Shown here: piece after piece, positions 60,913 to 64,000 of the stretch
Numbering within the stretch: the first letter of the stretch is position 1
Layout: each line of letters starts with the position of its first letter
Source: Ignelater luminosus
Lineage: Eukaryota; Arthropoda; Insecta; Coleoptera; Elateridae
Direction: 5' to 3'
NCBI GenBank assembly: GCA_011009095.1
Contig: VTPC01090701.1
Location: 476,710 to 540,709 of the forward strand
DNA: 64,000 bases
Notes under the pieces: generated by a model
The model's database searches: none
What the model saw: the letters and a program-made list of their open reading frames with translations, nothing else
What the model was told of the DNA's origin: nothing
Position numbers and translations under genes: made by a program

Positions 60913-62110
60913 TTAAGGGCATATAACGCTAAGATGGTCTTTACATACATATCGGCTACATTTTTTGCATAATCTCCTTATAGACTTCTTGCGGGCCCGT
61001 GGGCAAATATAACATTGTCCGACGTAATTTACTAGCCGATCTAAGGACGGGGGTAAGACTGCTTCAATTCCAAGTACTACCCGGGCACGGCGTCTAAGCA
61101 AAGAAGGTATCGTTGATCTGTATTCGATTTGGGGTTTAGTTAGTTTCCATGCAAAATTTTCTATAAAGTCATTTCTTGATACTTTTTCACCAGAATGATT
61201 AGCTTTATACACGCAGCAGGCATTTATCGCGGATATGTTTAGTAAATTATAAAATATGATCATTGGCCATCGGTTTGTGTTTCTTGCTACGTTATATTTT
61301 TCACACATTTGGTCTACTAAATCGACACCTATTTTAGTCTGATTATAAACATTCGTTGAGTATTTCGTGTTTATTTTTTCTCATAGTTCCAACATATGTT
61401 AGACTCTTTGGTTCCAATAATTTTTTTACTAGTGGTACACTAGTAAACTAATTGTGTCCAGTTATATTGCGGTTTGTTCCTTGCACAGGGTGCACTAGTC
61501 GAATAACAACGCCTTCAGCAGAATTATGAAGATTGTATGGTCTTTGGGGTTGCTTTCCAACACAGGTTTCAAGTTTAAACAAATATGAAGTTTTTGCATC
61601 AACTAATGCAAACATCTTTATCCCATACCGGGCCGGCTTTTAGGCATAAATTGTCTAAAGGGGCAACGACCCTTAAACGCCAATAGTTGTTTATCTATAG
61701 CTAAGAATTTACTAGCAATAAAGTTATTGTAGAAATTTGCAACAAATGATTGGAATATTTCCCTTATGGGTGCTAATTTGTCTATTTCTCTTCTTTCGTT
61801 TCTTGTTCTGATGTCGTCAAACCTGAGGCATCTTATAAAAAACCTAAACCTCTTTTCGCTTATAGCAAGATAGCACTATCAATTGCTGACCCTGCATTTA
61901 GAGAATCACCTTTTGAACCGAGCAAAAGTTTTATAATATTATGGGATCGAACACATATTTGTAAATTACCTACTGTTTTTTGCACTTAGTTGTTTTATCT
62001 TTGCCAAGGTAATATTTTTAGTTGTCGTTTGATGGGACTGACAGTTCTCTCATATTCTGATCTTCATCCGATGACATTTCTTGTTCGGAGCAGGTTTCAT
62101 GATCGCTTTT
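60913..62110 (-). pseudogene. piggyBac transposase relic
   Basis: On the - strand, in order: YYLGKDKTTK near 62020, RCLRFDDIRTRNERREIDKL near 61835, YGIKMFALVDAKT near 61640 (first catalytic Asp kept, one-base frameshift in an A-run just before), EGVVIRLVHP, TNRNITGHN, a stop, FTSVPLVKKL near 61460 and LTYVGTMRKNKHEI near 61410. After a large deletion come TKIGVDLVDQMCEKYNVARN (third Asp kept) and RWPMIIFYNLLNISAINA. The C-terminal Cys-rich domain (CYICPRARKKSIRRLCKKC, then YVCKDHL) follows to a stop at 60913. In the second catalytic block DNWFTS has become HN-stop-FTS, so both the Asp and Trp are lost. Confidence 0.92.
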
Positions 62111-62695
62111 TTCCACAGTATTCTCTTCTATTACGTTTTCATCTTCTTCATCTAAAGAACTTTTTACACCACTTAATAACTCTTCGTATCATCTCATCCA
62201 TACTCTGGATCCTTACTTGTTTGAAGTCGCTGTTTTTTTGCACCGGGAGTGGACACTTATTAGCTGAAAAAAGTAAACTTTATGTTTTCCAAAGCAAAAC
62301 AGTACACAAATCAGAAGGATACTTCATTGCTTAGTATTTCTTTCTTGGCAGTTATATATTTTTCATAAATTGTTTGCGAAAACTGTTTCCATATTTGTCA
62401 GGATGTGAGGGATTCAGTTGTTCGGGATCATTCTTGACATTACGTATGTACAATTGTACATTTTTACACTACGTAATATCATGAAATATTTGCAACAAAC
62501 TTGATTTGATATAAACAACTTAATTTTGTTCCTTAGAAATTAATAATAAAAAACAATTATTTCACAGAAAAATAATTTGTCAAGTCAACTGAAAACTGTA
62601 ACGTGTTTAGGCGCTTAGTATACGGTTGTAGACCAGTCGTCTTTAGGTACCGATAAAACAGCAGATATGATTTTTTCACGGCAATTAGAAAATTG

Positions 62696-62705
62696 ACACC
62701 CTGTA
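62696..62705. mobile_element. ACACCCTGTA terminus of an unknown TIR element
   Basis: AAATTGACACCCTGTA here matches the ending words at 8660-8669 and 59685-59694. Such CAGGGTGT ends with TA are typical of Tc1/mariner-type or similar MITE termini. No partner end was found in the window for this copy. Confidence 0.35.
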
Positions 62706-63940
62706 TAAGAATATAAACAACAGCTATTGAGAGGGGTGGGTACGTAGGCAGAATCTATTGTAATTAGTCACTCCTTAAAGAGAAATGGTCTACAATCGTA
62801 GACCGCGCGATTATCGAAGGGCTAATATTCTGTTCGTTGAAAACATTCCTTTTTTCTCTTCATTGTCAGTACCTCATGATTGAAATAAGTCAGTCAAGAA
62901 TAGGTAAAAGAATATTACGTACGTACGTCGTTTTGGTTTCAAAAGTCTTTCTAAAAATAATTTTTGTGCATTGACACATTCTAGCGTAGCCGTTGTAAAG
63001 TTTAATTTTCTCTTTAAAACCCTTCATTAAATATGCTATTTGAATCCATTCATTGGAAAGCATTTTAATGTAATTAACTTCTATTTCTATTCAGGTAAAT
63101 AATATCTACTGTTTCTAAAAGCGGGAATAAAACAGCATGGTAACTTTACGTATCCTCTTTTAATGAAAACTATAACTACTGCTATTGAAGTCATTTACAG
63201 TATGTACCTTTTGGGACGGTAGTTTTGTTTTTGTCTAAAAGTATCACTGACAGCCACGATTGTTCCTAAAATGTCGATAATAAAATGGTCGGTGCCTCGA
63301 ATTACACTGAGATTACTATGATGCAAAGCAAGTGCAAATTAATAACAAAATTCCCCAAAAAAGTATTTTTCTAACCATAATACTATACTATACTACAAAG
63401 CTTTGAAGCATGGTCTTCTGAATTATAAGCAACTAACAGAAATGCTAATCAAGAATTTTAATTAAAGTCTTGAGAGGAAGGAAAAGAAACCCTCAAAGAA
63501 AGGAAATTCTTCTCATAAATGAAATTCTTTGACTTTTTTATAACTGTAAGTAATACTTACAATTTTGATTTTCATATTCTTTTATAGTTTCTAACTTACT
63601 ACAGATGTGGATAAAATGAAATTTACAATTTGTGCAAAACGAAAAGTTAATGAAACACCACTGCTAAGTTATTGGTCTCATTCAGGAACCCTCAGCGAGT
63701 GACCACATGAGCAGCTTTTCTTATTTGACGAGCTGACATTTTGTTGTTGAGGGTTTTACTCAGGATCCAGATTGCAAACTGTCAAAGATTATTGTGGAGG
63801 CAGTTTTCTAACCTTGAATTTAACTAAACCTTCAATCAAAAAGACAAGTGATAACCTGTTTAACATGGTCTATCAAAACTTGCGCCGAATTAAGATATTT
63901 TTCAGAATCGTTGCAGACCCATTAGGCATCAATATATGTA

Positions 63941-64000
63941 CGAGGGTGGTCTAAAACGTTTCCGACCTCAACGTGAAGATGGCAGCACTCGTAAATAAAA
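63941..64000 (+). mobile_element. Start of a probable mariner element, cut by the window end
   Basis: TA (63939-63940) is followed by CGAGGGTGGTCTAAAACGTT and TCCGACCTCA. CGAGGGTGGTC-type ends are characteristic of mariner TIRs. The transposase would lie beyond the window, so I cannot tell whether the copy is intact. Confidence 0.55.

Larger units (their letters stand above)
60823..62821 (-). mobile_element. piggyBac-type element (ends tentative)
   Basis: The coding relic on the - strand identifies the element. Proposed ends are CCCTAAG at 60823 (preceded by ATTA) and, in reverse complement, CCCTTCG at 62821 (preceded by ATTAG), each followed inward by a GCGG-GTCTA...-type motif: GGGCCGCGGGTCTATTGAAC at about 60857 and CGCGCGGTCTACGATTGTAG from about 62808 inward. 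TTAA-like targets and CCCT ends fit piggyBac, but the target is not a perfect TTAA, so the borders are inferred. Confidence 0.65.

Noticed and set aside
61990..62334. 114-codon + strand frame
   Set aside because: It is antisense to the N-terminal part of the piggyBac relic and has no motif of its own.

Overview
This is AT-rich (by eye roughly two-thirds A+T) animal DNA, most likely from an insect. It contains fossils of DNA transposons (mariner, other Tc1/mariner relatives, piggyBac), non-LTR retrotransposons, and Copia and Gypsy retrotransposons, together with candidate splice-bounded exons separated by introns of kilobases. There are no operons, no bacterial-type gene density and no CRISPR array. 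Most long open frames are chance frames in AT-rich DNA; those that carry protein signal belong to decayed mobile elements.

Layout. 1-3.3 kb: nothing recognisable. 3.3-7.2 kb: very degenerate tandem repeats. 7.4-18.8 kb: four short candidate exons on the + strand (7427-7481, 9283-9298, 12489-12555, 18772-18818) with good splice sites and mutually consistent phases, which I infer to be part of one long-intron host gene of unknown function. 22.4-23.4 kb: a degenerate repeat block. 24724-25522: a TIR element with no recognisable coding capacity. 27033-27090: on the - strand, a candidate first coding exon with a signal-peptide-like sequence and a perfect splice donor. 28483-29537: a deleted Tc1/mariner-type element with very long TIRs. 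30570-32578: a decayed, once intron-bearing, transposase-like gene of the large insect YSD..GQNRN family, with LINE relics on both sides. 34331-34743: an unusual composite in which two tRNA-like sequences face each other in a large palindrome, with a shrunken third copy in the loop and a direct repeat interleaved.

35757-36739: a mariner with both TIRs and TA duplications but a dead transposase. 39.4-41.6 kb: a LINE relic that has lost its polymerase YADD. 44.4-46.75 kb: a - strand Gypsy relic between blocks of degenerate repeats. 47345-47706: two exact 176-bp tandem copies running into a 10-N assembly gap. 48.5-54.0 kb: one CR1/Jockey-like LINE broken by two insertions, a Copia fragment bracketed by 73-bp direct repeats and a 2197-bp LTR-like insert with an AGGG target duplication. 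Removing the 2197-bp insert and one AGGG exactly restores the LINE reading frame. 59.7-62.8 kb: TIR-element ends and a dead piggyBac. 63941-64000: the start of a probable mariner that runs off the window.

Few genes here work together in a pathway. The window is best read as intronic or intergenic host DNA layered with several generations of transposons. The items most worth following up are the tRNA-like palindrome, the nested LINE/Copia/LTR locus, and the candidate host exons on both strands.
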